In this document: positions 10,849-21,902 of the stretch, in pieces
Numbering within the stretch: the stretch's first letter is position 1
Layout of the letters: the number at the start of each line of letters is the position of its first letter
Source of the DNA: Seminavis robusta
Taxonomy: Eukaryota > Bacillariophyta > Bacillariophyceae > Naviculales > Naviculaceae
Length of the DNA stretch: 64,000 nt
NCBI GenBank assembly: GCA_903772945.1
Contig: CAICTM010000303.1
Location: 1-64,000, forward strand
Direction of reading: 5' to 3'
Translations under genes and position numbers: made by a program
Notes under the pieces: model-generated
Database searches by the model: none
The model's input: the letters and a program-made list of their open reading frames with translations, nothing else
What the model was told of the DNA's origin: nothing

Positions 10849-10920
10849 CCAGCAGTTAGTGCAATCGAGCCATCGTAACTTCCGAGCTTTTAATAGCTAG
10901 TTGTCTCTACAGCTAGCTGT

Positions 10921-12782
10921 CTAGTAACAATCGGAGCAACAATCGCATTGAATCTTCCCCGTGGTACAGTCTGCTACCAAATACTTCAATCTGGACGTTT
11001 GTCGAAGGGCACAAACTTCCGCTGGCATGTCCCCTGAGAGACTGGTTCCATCCAATTGCAGACGTTCCAAGTTAGGCAAGAGCCCCAACTCGGAAGGCAC
11101 GGCTCCTTTGAGACCACTATTTCCATCCAAATGGAGTTTTTGTAGGCCACCTAGTTGTTCTCCGTAGGATGTGGGTATGGATCCAACCAAGTGATTGGAT
11201 GCCAAAGATAGAATCCGCAGCTTGTTGTTGTTTGGGGGTGGTTGTGGCAGCTCTCCAGTTAGTTTGTTGCCCGCCAAGACGAGTTCCTCTGTTGTTGTGA
11301 CGATGATAAAGACGAGAGACAGTATCGTTGTAAGAAATATAAAGTATTGAGAGTAAGACAACATTGAAACACGACCTGATCAACACACTATGATAGCTAG
11401 CGAACGACAAACAATGATCATGTGTAGCAAAACTTACTCAAAGTGGGCAAATCTTGCAACAAGTTTCGGGGCAGTGATCCGGTCAATTGATTGTTTCCCA
11501 ACAACAAAAATTCCAGCTTGGTCAAGTTTTTAGTAGTGGTGCTGGGAACACTCCCGTGCAACTGATTGTGCATCAAATCAATACCAGTCAGAGAGGGCAT
11601 GGTGACAAATAGTTCACGAGGAATGGTTCCCTGGAGCAGCGTTCGTTCGAGTTGCAACTCTTGCACGATTTTGTTTGTGGTGGTATCACACACCACCCCA
11701 TGCCATTGACAGACATGATGGGGTGTCATCCATGCCTTGTCGAAAAAGGCACGATTGGTCAAGTCAGTATTTTGCTTTTGTTCGAGGAGTTGACGACGAC
11801 CACCGACACCGGCTCGTTCGGCACTCTTTTTTTGATCGTCTGCGAGGATGTGTTGGGAATGGTAAAAGAGTGCAAGGGTGTATCGTTGCAAGAGTTGTGC
11901 ATGATTGCTATCGAGGGGCAACTGGGCGGGATCTTCTACGGCAATCCAATGAACGGCCTTGTTGGCGGCCGTGTTTTCATTGGGTGGAATGCCGGCTTGA
12001 GCAAGCATGGCATTCACTACGTTGAGACGCTCCGTTTCTTCCTTGAGGTTTTCGAGCTCGGCTTGTTGCTGTGAGTTTGGTTGCATGACCTCTTCTTCTG
12101 TCAGCTCCTCAATTGTTTCTTCTTCTTCTTCTTGTGGTTGTGGTGATTCTTCTTCTTGTGGTACTGGTACTGGAGTGTTGTTCTCCTTGGGTGGTTCTGG
12201 TTGTTTTGAAGGTGAAGCAATGACCCCTCCTGTGGGCACTGTGATCATCAGAATGACGACAATGAGTACAGTCAACATCAAGATGACGAAAACTGGCCAT
12301 TTTTTGAGTTTGGCTTTTCCATTCTTTGGTGAATCGTTATCACCATAGTGAATACTGCTGCGACTGGATCCATTCATGGAGTCTCGATCAAGGAAAATGT
12401 CGGTGAGACTGCGTTGTCCCCAATTCATGCTGTTTTGCGATTTTGCAAGAGCGTCGGATTCTCGATGATGATGAGAAACGGACATGAGATTGATGCTCTG
12501 ATCGACGGTCCCTTGTTTGCCACGCGCTTTCCACAGTTTGGCCACACTGCCACTACTACTACTCTTACGGGCCGGCACTGGAGCCGCCGAAACTCGCCGA
12601 AACCGATCAGAGCTGTGACTGCTGTTGTTCATCTTGGTGAAACCCTTCTTGGGCGCAGTCGCTAGTTCTTCCTCATCATCCTCCAATCCCAATTCCGACA
12701 AATCGGCCAATTCATCGTCCAAATCAAACTCACTATCGTCATCTTCGTCATCCTTGTTGTTGCTGCTGTTAGTAGAAGACAT
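10921..12782 (-). CDS. LRR type II membrane protein, copy 1
   Basis: Two exons, 12782-11438 and 11288-10921, joined across a 149-nt GTAAGT...CAG intron (phase 1), give 570 residues. I chose the ATG at 12782 because the paralog starts at the matching place. Residues 1-160 are acidic and then Ser-rich and presumably cytoplasmic; a membrane segment lies at about 163-189 after LKKWPVF. An acidic/coiled stretch, a plant-type LRR cap (CQWHGVVC) and about five to six LRRs of LxGxIPxxL type follow; it ends CDCCSDCY. There is no kinase, so it is a receptor-like protein rather than a receptor kinase; ligand and partners are unknown. The intron falls inside an LRR, and splicing restores LPTLKELVLAGN. 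It is a tandem duplicate of 15816-17590. Confidence 0.88.
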
Positions 12783-14777
12783 CTTGACCAAATTCAGTTG
12801 ACTTCAGTTCACTTGCTGAGAAAGAGTGGCAGAGACAAAGAGAGGATCTTATCAGTCAGTCAGCCCAGACAGCGAGACTTAGCTCGACTTAGCTTGACTT
12901 GGGTCCTTTCTTGCTGCCTGCTGTTGTGGCTTGGGAGGCCAAAGTCGTGCAGCTCTCAGCAATGGTTGTGTTGTGGCTGGTAGTCTAGCCACCGGTGGTA
13001 TGGTGGGAAAGAATAGACCGTTTGCTTCTTCTTCATGCCACAGCCATGGCAGTGCAATGAGGGAACAAAAAGGTGATGCCTGCTAAAAGTCCGCTTGAAG
13101 GACACTGGCTCAAAAAGAATCCATCGCCGGGACAGTAATTTGGCTGGTTTTTTGCCTCATTTGCTAAACATATTATGATTTCGATCACATTTGTTGGTTT
13201 TAAAGACCATTTTCGTCATTTGCACAGTTGCCAAAATGCAGTTCACACCACCACAATACCACAATGACCTCCATAAATCCTTCGGATCTTTTGCGTTGCT
13301 TGCTTGGTTGCTCCGAGTACCGTATACAGGAATGAGAATTTGCATGTTTCGATATTGAAAATCGCTCAAACAGGCCACATGGCTCATCAGGGAGTCCTTT
13401 TTCTCCACAGCAAAATGATAAAATCAAAAAACAAATGATACAGCCCCATGCAGCACAACAAGGGGCATAGGGCTGTAGCATTTGTTTTTGTGTTTTTAAT
13501 CTTTTCATCAATATATTTCGCTCCCCAATTACAATACCAGACTCTTTCAATGAGTCGGTACCGGCTCCAGTCTGGTAAGCACCCTCCAGCATCCATGCAT
13601 TTGCTTCCTTCGTCTTTCCATCCCCAGTTCCCTACTCTACTACTAGCTAGTAACCGTTTTAGTGGCTAGCTAGCTACTAGCAGGTAGGCCTTTGGGTTGC
13701 TACGTAACTTTGCTTCTCCTTTCAATTTTGATGACAAAGGTGGCTCGTCCTCGGTCCAGGTTCTCTCATGTCTTGGCATCTCTCTTTGTTTGTTTCAGTG
13801 TATCAGACATGCTGGAAGACACATTTCTATGACCGGCTACGTCCTCCAGAGCTCGAGAGGGAGGACCCATGCAGCCCGTTATAGGGAAGCAAAGCAGCAA
13901 AATACCCACAACACATTCTGTCTATCTACCGGTACTATTCTATCTAGTTATTACGTAGACATTCACCATAATACGATGAGCGTACTGCAGCTGCTGGCAG
14001 TCTGGTGGCTGATCAGGGTACACACAGTCTCAACGCTACTAGCTAGTACCGCACGGGACATGATGCGGTGGTACAATCAGTGGGACTGTCTGTCGCTCCG
14101 CCCGCGTTGCGGTCGGAATTGACTACTAACCCTGTCGTCTACGTGATAGTATTCAGGGTTAGGATCCAACGCAAAGATCTCAAGCAGCCAAACACTTTTC
14201 TCTTTGACTGTTGGTCGTGGTGTCGTGGTACTCTACGAACAAACAAGGATTGTGCTTTGACAAGAAACGCACTGCCAGCCAGGGATTGATTCGGAGGAGG
14301 CAAAAGACGGGGTGTAATGAGAGGTGGCAGCAGGCAGGAGACCAATCAGGCGCCAATTAGATCCTACCGGTAGTACGATACTTGAGAAGCTAATCGCTGT
14401 ACTACTAGTCGAGATGAACACTAGCAAGCAGCCGGACTTACGACTTCACGGGCTACAGCTCATACGGGTGTCAGCAAACCTGTAATAAGGAATCCCCCGG
14501 AGCTCCTCAAACAAGAGATCCCTGGCTTCCGTAGACGCTCTTCTTACTCTAAACCCTTTGCGAGTGAAAGAGGGTGGAGCTTGAGGACGTGCATGCTTGG
14601 AGCATGATGCTTGATTGATTGGGGTGAGAGACATGTTCTGGCAAACTTGGAGCTCGGATCTTCGGTTTACACTGCACGTACATTTATTCCGAAGCACAAA
14701 AAACATTCGTTCTTACTGGACCTCTGTGGAAACGAGGATTCTGCCGTGGGATCGTCTCTTATTAAGTCACTAAAAGA

Positions 14778-14995
14778 AGACGTGCACGTCTCCTTTAAGC
14801 GACTTGGAGTCTCCTTTAAGTAAGAGACGTCTACTATTTATCAGGAGACGTCTCCTATCACAGACTTAAACAACGAGTAATTAACACGGGTACGTCTCAT
14901 ATTGCTTCGGAGAAGTCTCCTAAAAATTGAAACCATGTCTCATAGAGCTCCTACAGCCTCCTACTTCTCCTATTGGACATCTGTTAAGTCTCCTA
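14778..14995. repeat. Cluster of degenerate GTCTCCT / GACGTCTC words
   Basis: The word gtctcct or its complement recurs every few tens of bases, including a palindrome ggagacgtctcc near 14843 and a repeated gtctcctttaag about 21 bp apart. The origin is unknown. Confidence 0.5.
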
Positions 14996-15219
14996 CCGGT
15001 ACAGGCTTACCAGGATTCAATATTTCCACAACGGTCCTGGCTCAACTCGCGTAAGCTCATGGCTGAGCTCACATTTTCAAAGAGGTTGCGCCGTCGAGTG
15101 GAGTCATTGAGCTGCCGCTGTTGGCACCACTGAAGTCGGTAACTCAAGGCTCAGGAAGACCACCCAAGGCTTTTACAAAAAGTCAGCATCATTGAATCCA
15201 CCATCTTTCATTTGGTTGT

Positions 15220-15420
15220 TGTGTATATGACCTTGATATTTTGGAAACCTTCCTGTGAAGATTCATTGGCTATGCTTCCGCCCATTGTTCCAAAGTCAAT
15301 CCTCACAAACCAAGCCATTGCACCTTCCCCAGCAGACCACAGGAATCCAGTTCCAGTGCTTGTACCCAGTCCACTTTATTCAAGTACAACCAGCTTGAAT
15401 TTTCTATACCTCAATCAAGG
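15220..15420. repeat. Diverged dispersed repeat (relative at 60210-60410)
   Basis: Shared words occur in the same order and spacing in both places: gattcattgg, a ccag-rich stretch, ttattcaa, and ccaacttgaattttc (here ccagcttgaattttc). Similarity is moderate and only eye-aligned. Confidence 0.4.
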
Positions 15421-15815
15421 TCACTGGAAATCTTCTTCGTGAATTCCAAGCTACTACAGCACAGTTCTGTCAGCTTTACTATTTATTTTACTCCCACAAG
15501 GGCTGAGGCCGTGTGTTTCAGCAATGCCAGTGCTCTACAGTACCGTACCAACAGTGACTCCTCCTCCATTTGGAGGCGATTGGGCAAGGCCGTATTTGTC
15601 TTGAACCACAAGAGGACTGCTGTACGGGTGCACAGGTTAGTTACTCCTCGGATCTGCTAGTAGCTAGCTAGTAGCAAAGAAATGCGCAATGTACGAGAAA
15701 ACTTAATCGCCTACCTAAAGTTTTCACTGCTCCTTGATGGGTTAGTTGTTTATGTAAATTGGACTAATTCTTGGCCTCCCCTTTGCTTTCCCATTACGAG
15801 CTAGCTAAACAGCTA

Positions 15816-17590
15816 TTAGTAACAATCGGAGCAACAATCGCATTGAATCTTCCCCGTGGTACAGTCTGCTACCAAATACTTCAATCTGGACGTTTGTCGG
15901 AGGGCGCACACTTCTGATGGCATGTCCCCCACGAGACTGGTACCATCCAATTCCATGCGTTCCAAGTGCGGCAAGAGCCCCAACTCGGATGGAACAGCCC
16001 CTTTGAGACCACTATTTCCATCCAAATGAAGCTTTTGCAGACCAGCTAGTTGTTCTCCATAGGATGTGGGTATGGATCCAACCAAGTGATTGGATGCCAG
16101 GGATAGAATCCGCAGATTGTTGTCATTGTTGTTGTTTTGGTTGTTCTTTTGGGGTGGTAATTGTGGCAGCTCTCCAGTTAGTTTGTTGCCCTCCAAGATG
16201 AGTACCTCTGTTGGTTGTGACGGACAACGAGAGACAAACAGGCCGGGTGTGAGTGGAAGACGGCATTGAAACGAGGCCGGAGCGAACAACGAACGAATGA
16301 ACGACAAACAAACACTCAGACAGAGCGAAACTTACGCAAAGTAGGCAAATCTTGAAACAAGTGGTGGGGCAGTGATCCGGTCAATTGATTGTCTCCCAAC
16401 AACAAGTTTTCCAGCTTGGTCACAGTTTTATTTGCAGTATGGGTGGACGTGCTGGGAATACTCCCGTGCAACTGATTGTGCATCAAGTTAATACCAGTCA
16501 AGGAAGGCATGGTGACGAATAGTTCGTGAGGGATGGTTCCCTGTAGCAACGTTTGTTGGAGTCGTATTTCATGTACAATTTGCCCTGTACTATCGCAGAC
16601 CACCCCATGCCAATGACAGACATGACGCGGTGTCATCCACGCCTTGTCGAAATAGGCGCGATTGGTCAAATCAGTGCTTTGTTGCTTGTGTTCGAGTTGA
16701 CGACCACCAGTTCGTTTGGCGGCCTTTGTCGTCGTTTGAACTTGATCTTGTAGTACGGGTACACCCTGTTGTTGGGAATGGTAAAAGAGTGCGAGGGTGT
16801 ATCGTTGCAAGAGTTGTTGTGGGTTGTGGTTGCTAGTGTTGTCGAGTGGCAGCTGTGCCGGATCTTCTACTGCAATCCAATGAACGGCCTTGTTGGCGGC
16901 CGTGTTTTCATTGGGTGGAATGCCGGCTTGAGCAAGCATGTCATTCAATTCGTTGAGACGCTCTGTTTTTGCCTTGAGGTGTTCGAGCTCGGCTTGTTGC
17001 TGTGAGTTTGGTCCTTCTTGTGGTTGTGGCACAGGAGTGCTCTTTTCCTTGGGTGGCGAAGCAACAAAGATGATTCCTCCCGTGGGCACTGTGATAATGA
17101 GAATGAGGACAATAAGTACTGTCATCATCAAGACGACAAAGACGGGCCATTTTTTGAGTTTAGCTTTTCCATTCTTGTGTGAAGAATCATCATGCATACT
17201 GCTGCGACTTGATCCAGCCATGGAGTCTCGATCTAGGAAAATGTTTGTGAGACTGGATTGTCCCCAACCAGTACCATTCGTGCCGTTGCTGGATTCTCGA
17301 TGATGATGGGAAACGGACATGAGATTGACACTCTGATCCACTTTTCCTTGCTTGCCACGCGCTTTCCACAGTTTGGCCACACTGCCAGTACTGGCACTGC
17401 TACTCTTACGAGCCGGTGCTGGAGCCGCCGAAAATCGACGAAAGCGATCGCTGTTGTGACTGCTGTTCATTGTCTTGGTAAATCCCTTCTTGGGAGTCAC
17501 TGATGAGGGCTCTATATCCTCCAATCCCAATTCCGACAAATCGGCCAATTCATCGTCCAAATCAAACTCACTCTCGTTGGAAGAAGACAT
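15816..17590 (-). CDS. LRR type II membrane protein, copy 2
   Basis: Two exons, 17590-16336 and 16207-15816, with a 128-nt GTAAGT...CAG phase-1 intron at the same codon position as copy 1; 548 residues. The start MSSSNESEFD matches copy 1. A membrane segment lies at about 148-176 after LKKWPVF, a coiled coil of the SQQQAELEHL type follows, then an LRR cap (CHWHGVVC) and LRRs, ending CDCCSDCY. It differs from copy 1 by lacking much of the Pro/Glu-rich stretch after the membrane and by a longer Asn-rich insert in the late LRRs (KNNQNNNNDNN). No kinase. The shared C-terminal about 85 residues are nearly identical, which may reflect gene conversion or strong constraint. Confidence 0.88.
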
Positions 17591-18711
17591 TGCTACCGGT
17601 ATCGTACCGTATGACCAAAAGTTAATGAGTGAAAGTCTTCGCTTGCTGCTGCTGCTGCTGCTTGAAAGGCCTCTCGGCTATGGTTGTGTTGCTGGTAGTA
17701 GTGGGAAAGAGCGCTTCATTCATGCCTTCATGCCAATGATACACTCGAAAACAGTGAAGAAGGGAAAAACCTCATTGCTCCCTACAAAAGATCTTTGAGG
17801 CTCAAAAAGACTTCCGGAACCGTAATTTGGTGGGTTTTAATCCTCATTTGTCTAGCAAAAGTCTTTATTTCGACAATATGCTCCATTTTGAACAACAATC
17901 TCATCATTTTCATAGTTACCAGCATGGCCTTTGCCCCCACCTCAATGACCTTCATAAATCATTCAGATCTTTGGTTGCTTGGTTCCTACCGATACATACA
18001 CAGCCTTCCGCTTCTACCGTTAGTAACCTTTCCTTTCCGTCACTCTAAGTATGCCTTTCACCTACCACCACCTCTTTTAAAATGCATTGTAGCATTCCAC
18101 TTCATCGGCTTGCTACCGTGGATTTTTCTTGCACGGGTATCTTTGTTGCCATAGTTGTCCTCGTACCTCCTTTTGAATAGATTGAACTGCAGCAGTGCAG
18201 CCAGCAGTGAGGATGCTCATCCCCCCGGAGCGAGCTAAGCCCGGAAAGAGCCGTTCCAAGCAAGCAAGCATCAGCTCAGGTTCTCTCTCGTCTTTGCAGC
18301 TTTGTTTCCGCCGGTGTATCATGCCATACGTCACCTACTAGTACTGTATCTGATCTGACAGGGCCGGCACTCTCCAGGGGAGCTAAGCAGCAAAACACCC
18401 ACAACACCAAAGATAGTCTACCAGCCATAACCAGAGCAAGAATATGACATTCCAAGGCTACACCAAGCTTTCTACCTACCTGGAGCAACCTGATTACCTC
18501 GAAGTTAAGAAAGCTCTCCTCTTTAAGTGTTTTTAGGGTTAGGGTCGATCTTTGGCCCCATCGCAAGATCTCAAATCTCAAACACCCGAAGACATCTTCT
18601 TGCTCCAAACTATGTACCATCCTGCTTTCTATAGCTAGCTAGACTCTACTACTAGCAAGCAAGGCACAAGCTATAATATCTATACTACTGAATGCATGCA
18701 TCAATTTTACC
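17591..18711. other. Divergent intergenic region
   Basis: 1.1 kb between the start of LRR copy 2 (-) and the start of the next gene (+), so it holds both promoters. It contains the second copy of the duplicated LRR upstream flank (to about 18610). No TATA box or operator can be named with confidence. Confidence 0.6.
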
Positions 18712-21700
18712 ATGGAATCCCCAATAGCAAACAACAATCACAACAAGAATGCTAGTAAAAGCAGTCAGACGGCCATGGGAAACCGTTGGTTCCGCGGATT
18801 TGCCTTGCTCTTGGTGGCAAGTTTTCTGCTCTTTCTGTGGGACAAGGTGGAACTCAGAGTCACAGGAACGCAACAAGAAGAACTGATGGGAGTGCAGCTG
18901 GTATTCAAAGGATCTTCTCCTAGTAGTACCATTCAAACAAAAACAAGCAACAGCACTCTTGCCAACACGGAAGTTGATAGCCGGACGCACACTGGAACCA
19001 CTGCAGACCAAGACAAGGACAAGCTACCAGCTACTGAGGCTAGCAATCCACAAGATGCTACCAGTACCAGTAATGGAAATGTCAATGCCAATGACAACAC
19101 CAAGTCAGGCGAACCTGCCAAGGAGAAGCGGGCAACCAGTCCACTGACACGCCCACCAGAACCACCTGAAGCGGTGGACGATTCACTCACTCCCCAAGAA
19201 TGTGAAAATCAATGTCAAACATCCCAAAACAATGATTTCGACTTGTCCAAAGCATCCAATATGCGACAACGATTCACCGAATACCGACAACGCTATGTTG
19301 CTCAGCTCCAGCAAGATTACGGAGAAAAACTCTACAAGGATCTCTTCACGCCCATTATTGATCCCGAAACCAACACTCCCGTCAGCATTGGAAGAGATTT
19401 CATCTTTACCGAACCCCCCAAGTTGAAACTCAAACGAGGCACGGCACGGGGGACACCCCCACCGCCAGGAACCGCATGGAAACGATTTGTTCGAAAACTC
19501 TCCATCAAGGTACTCCAAATTCAATTGGGATCCGTCCTGCAACAATCCAAAGCTTCATACGATTGCAGCAAACGGTGTCATTACAAGTATCATCCCGGAA
19601 CCTACACAAACTATGTCTGGGCCACGGGGGGACACAGCTCGTCGGCCGGTCATGGCAATTTCTATAGAGAAGCCTACACGGCTGTCATGGAACGAGCCGT
19701 ACAACCCATTTTTCGAGCCATTGGACTCGATTTTGAGGCACGAGGATACTCGTCTGGAGGAACCAGTAGTGCCGATGAGGTAGGTGAGCGTAGTGGAATG
19801 GGTGGTTGGCACCGTCCTGCGTTTTCATTCTGACTGTCCTTGTTTCGTGGCTGTCATGCGCAGTATTCACTTTGTTCACAAGCATTCTACGGTAGAGATA
19901 TTGACAGTCTTAGCTGGGATTTTGGAATGGTGCGTCTCTCTGTCGTGATCGATTTGGGATCGATGCCGCAGATGCCAAGCCATGCTGACTGACAGCCAAC
20001 AATCTTCTCTTCCTTTTGCGTTTTCTTCGGTGTTTTCAGACGGATGGTGCGTACCGTAAAGAACTGGAGAGCGCTCCACCAACCCATCGAACCCATTTTT
20101 TCAAACGTCAAGGCTGACTGACTCTATGAATGTTGTATTCCACATGATTTCTGAAGGGAAGAACAAATGGAAGATTGGCATGTATGCCTATCGAGCGGCA
20201 CAAGTGGCCAAAGCCAGGAATACTATATCGCAACCGGGCGGTATTCCTCGTCGACCCGCACTTTTTGGCATTCATCAAGGGGACGAACACAACGCGGTGT
20301 TGCATTATATGTACGAGGTAGGTTTGACGCAGGAAAGGTGCTCAGTCATTATGCCGAGTTCTCTCGAACTCTCTCTCATGTTGCATCATCTCTGCCTTTT
20401 CCAACCCACGCACGGACATGTTTAGCTGGGAATGCCCGTACTCGGATACAACGGTGGATACGAAGCCAATCTCTTTGCGGCATTTCCTGATATGATGTAG
20501 GTCTTTGCATGCATCCATCCATGGCAGTTTGATCCACTTTCTTGTATACTAACACTCCTGGTCAATGAACTCAACTGGATCTACACGGTCGTCCTTGCTA
20601 TGTTACGTCACAGGGGCATGTCGGACCAAGAGATTGAAGCGGTACCGCGATTGGCTCGCCACTTCAAGTGTGCTGGTGGCGTGGAAACGGGCGAACCAGG
20701 ATGCAACGCGAACAAATTCAATAGAACTTTCTGTCCCTCGCGGGCTGGGCGAGCGTAAGTTCTAGCGTGCGTATCGAACGATGAATCAAAGAAACATAGT
20801 GCTCATGATAGTCGAACCCATTGATCGATTTGTGCCACAATTAACTTCATTTCAACTCGTAATGAACAGAAAATGGCATCAGGGCTGGAAATTCCATGCC
20901 TTGGCAGGACATCTGATCGCGACCATGTTATTGGATGCTTTGCAGGATGCTATTGAGGAGGTGGCCAAGCTGGAACCCATCGACAACGAAGACATGCCGG
21001 CCAAAGAGGCTCGCATCACCTCGCACTTGCAACGTCTCTCTCAAGAAGAGGCAGCCGACTACAACAACATTTTAAATGCTCCCGTCCACGAGTATTTGCG
21101 GCCCGAGTTTGAAAGAATATGGGCACCCGGTAGCTATTTTGCCAAGATGACTCCGGGAATGGCATACGAACCGTTGCTCAAAGACCCAATCCTTTGCCAT
21201 ACAGCACTCCTTCCCGCCGATATCCGCTTTCGGGGTATACTCACGGAAAGCAATATGGTGGGGAACATCTACAATCAATATTACGACAAGGGCTACAGTT
21301 ACCAGAAGATCCAAAAAACAGAAGCCCCCCCTCCTCGTGGCCAACGTAAGCCAGTTATGTTTGTCGATGAACGGCCCGGACAAGCCGACAAGCTGACACT
21401 CGTCATGAATGAGGACGAGCGGGAAAAATGCGAAGAGCCTACATTCTTTGACTTGGACGATTGGTATCACACGACTTCGATGCAACCATGGAAAACCCTG
21501 TTGCTTCCCAATGATTCGGAGATGCGTTATTACGAATTCAATCCACTTCAAAGTCGAGGATGGATCTTGATGTGTTTGAAGAAGTGTTCCTGGGGCAAGT
21601 GCGATGGGACCGATATGCATGACTATTTGCCCGGGAACTGGCCCGGTGGAAAGAAGGGTCAGGCGCCTCCCACCAAGGAAGAACGGGCGGACTACGGAAC

Positions 21701-21902
21701 GGTGGAACTCGAGGTGAACAATGTACCCGTGACCAATGCAGTCCGATTGGAGAAGTGTTATTTTCTGACACACGAGGATCCCGATCCGACCAAGACGTAT
21801 GTGTGGAAGCCAAATGATGCGGGCAAGTACGAGATTCGAGTCCGCATTGCCAATGCGAAAAGGTACTCGGTGCTCAAAATGACATCCTTTGTCTTTTTGT
21901 AA
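18712..21902 (+). CDS. Membrane-anchored/secreted protein, SGNH-hydrolase-like blocks (uncertain)
   Basis: Seven exons read by hand: 18712-19779, 19864-19929, 20040-20046, 20157-20317, 20426-20496, 20614-20754 and 20870-21902. They give 848 residues with all junctions GT-AG and frame kept. One N-terminal membrane segment lies at about 28-43, followed by a Thr/Ser/Asn-rich stalk. The conserved core starts near WATGGHSSSAGHGN and includes GYSSGGTSSADEY, SLSWDFGMTDG and RRPALFGIH. The Gly-Ser-rich first block, the GGTSS block and the final WDFGMTD block recall SGNH/GDSL-type esterase layout, but this is an inference and no full catalytic triad can be assigned. The C-terminal about 340 residues (exon 7) hold several Cys and a beta-rich end. 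The third exon is only 7 nt long. Function unknown; probably acts in the secretory pathway or at the surface. Confidence 0.8.
20040..20046 (+). other. Inferred 7-nt microexon (ACGGATG)
   Basis: The flanking introns are 110 nt each (19930-20039, 20047-20156). The upstream exon ends GGAATG before gtgcgtctc, the microexon follows ttttcag, and its donor is gtgcgtacc. Inclusion joins WDFGM to TDG and then KNKWKIGMYAYR in frame; skipping it shifts the frame. Confidence 0.75.

Larger units (their letters stand above)
8635..10920. other. Intergenic, repeat-rich
   Basis: No supportable gene. It holds a 22-bp tandem duplication (8671-8714), an 85-bp direct repeat pair (9267 and 9466), a foldback element (9840-10286), and AGAAT and GTGTGTAG simple repeats. 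It separates the start of the broken surface-protein gene from the stop of the first LRR gene. Confidence 0.7.
12783..15815. other. Intergenic between the two LRR genes
   Basis: No supportable gene. The right-hand part of the first duplicated flank runs to about 14240. A cluster of gtctcct/gacgtctc words occupies 14778-14995. A diverged dispersed repeat at about 15220-15420 resembles 60210-60410. Short ORFs here have no domain or composition suggesting coding. Confidence 0.65.
10690..18620. repeat. Segmental tandem duplication containing both LRR genes
   Basis: Similarity between the two halves is not limited to the LRR coding sequence. Upstream flanks 13085-13330 and 17780-18000 align (caaaaag, taatttgg, ccataaatc, ggatctttgg words in the same order). 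So do 13750-13920 with 18260-18420 (caggttctctc, gcagcaaaacacccacaaca) and 14155-14200 with 18535-18600. The flanks are clearly more diverged than the coding parts, so the duplication is not recent. Confidence 0.75.

Noticed and set aside
12783-12791. Start of LRR copy 1 three codons upstream
   Set aside because: That start is TTG, not ATG, and the paralog begins at the later Met.
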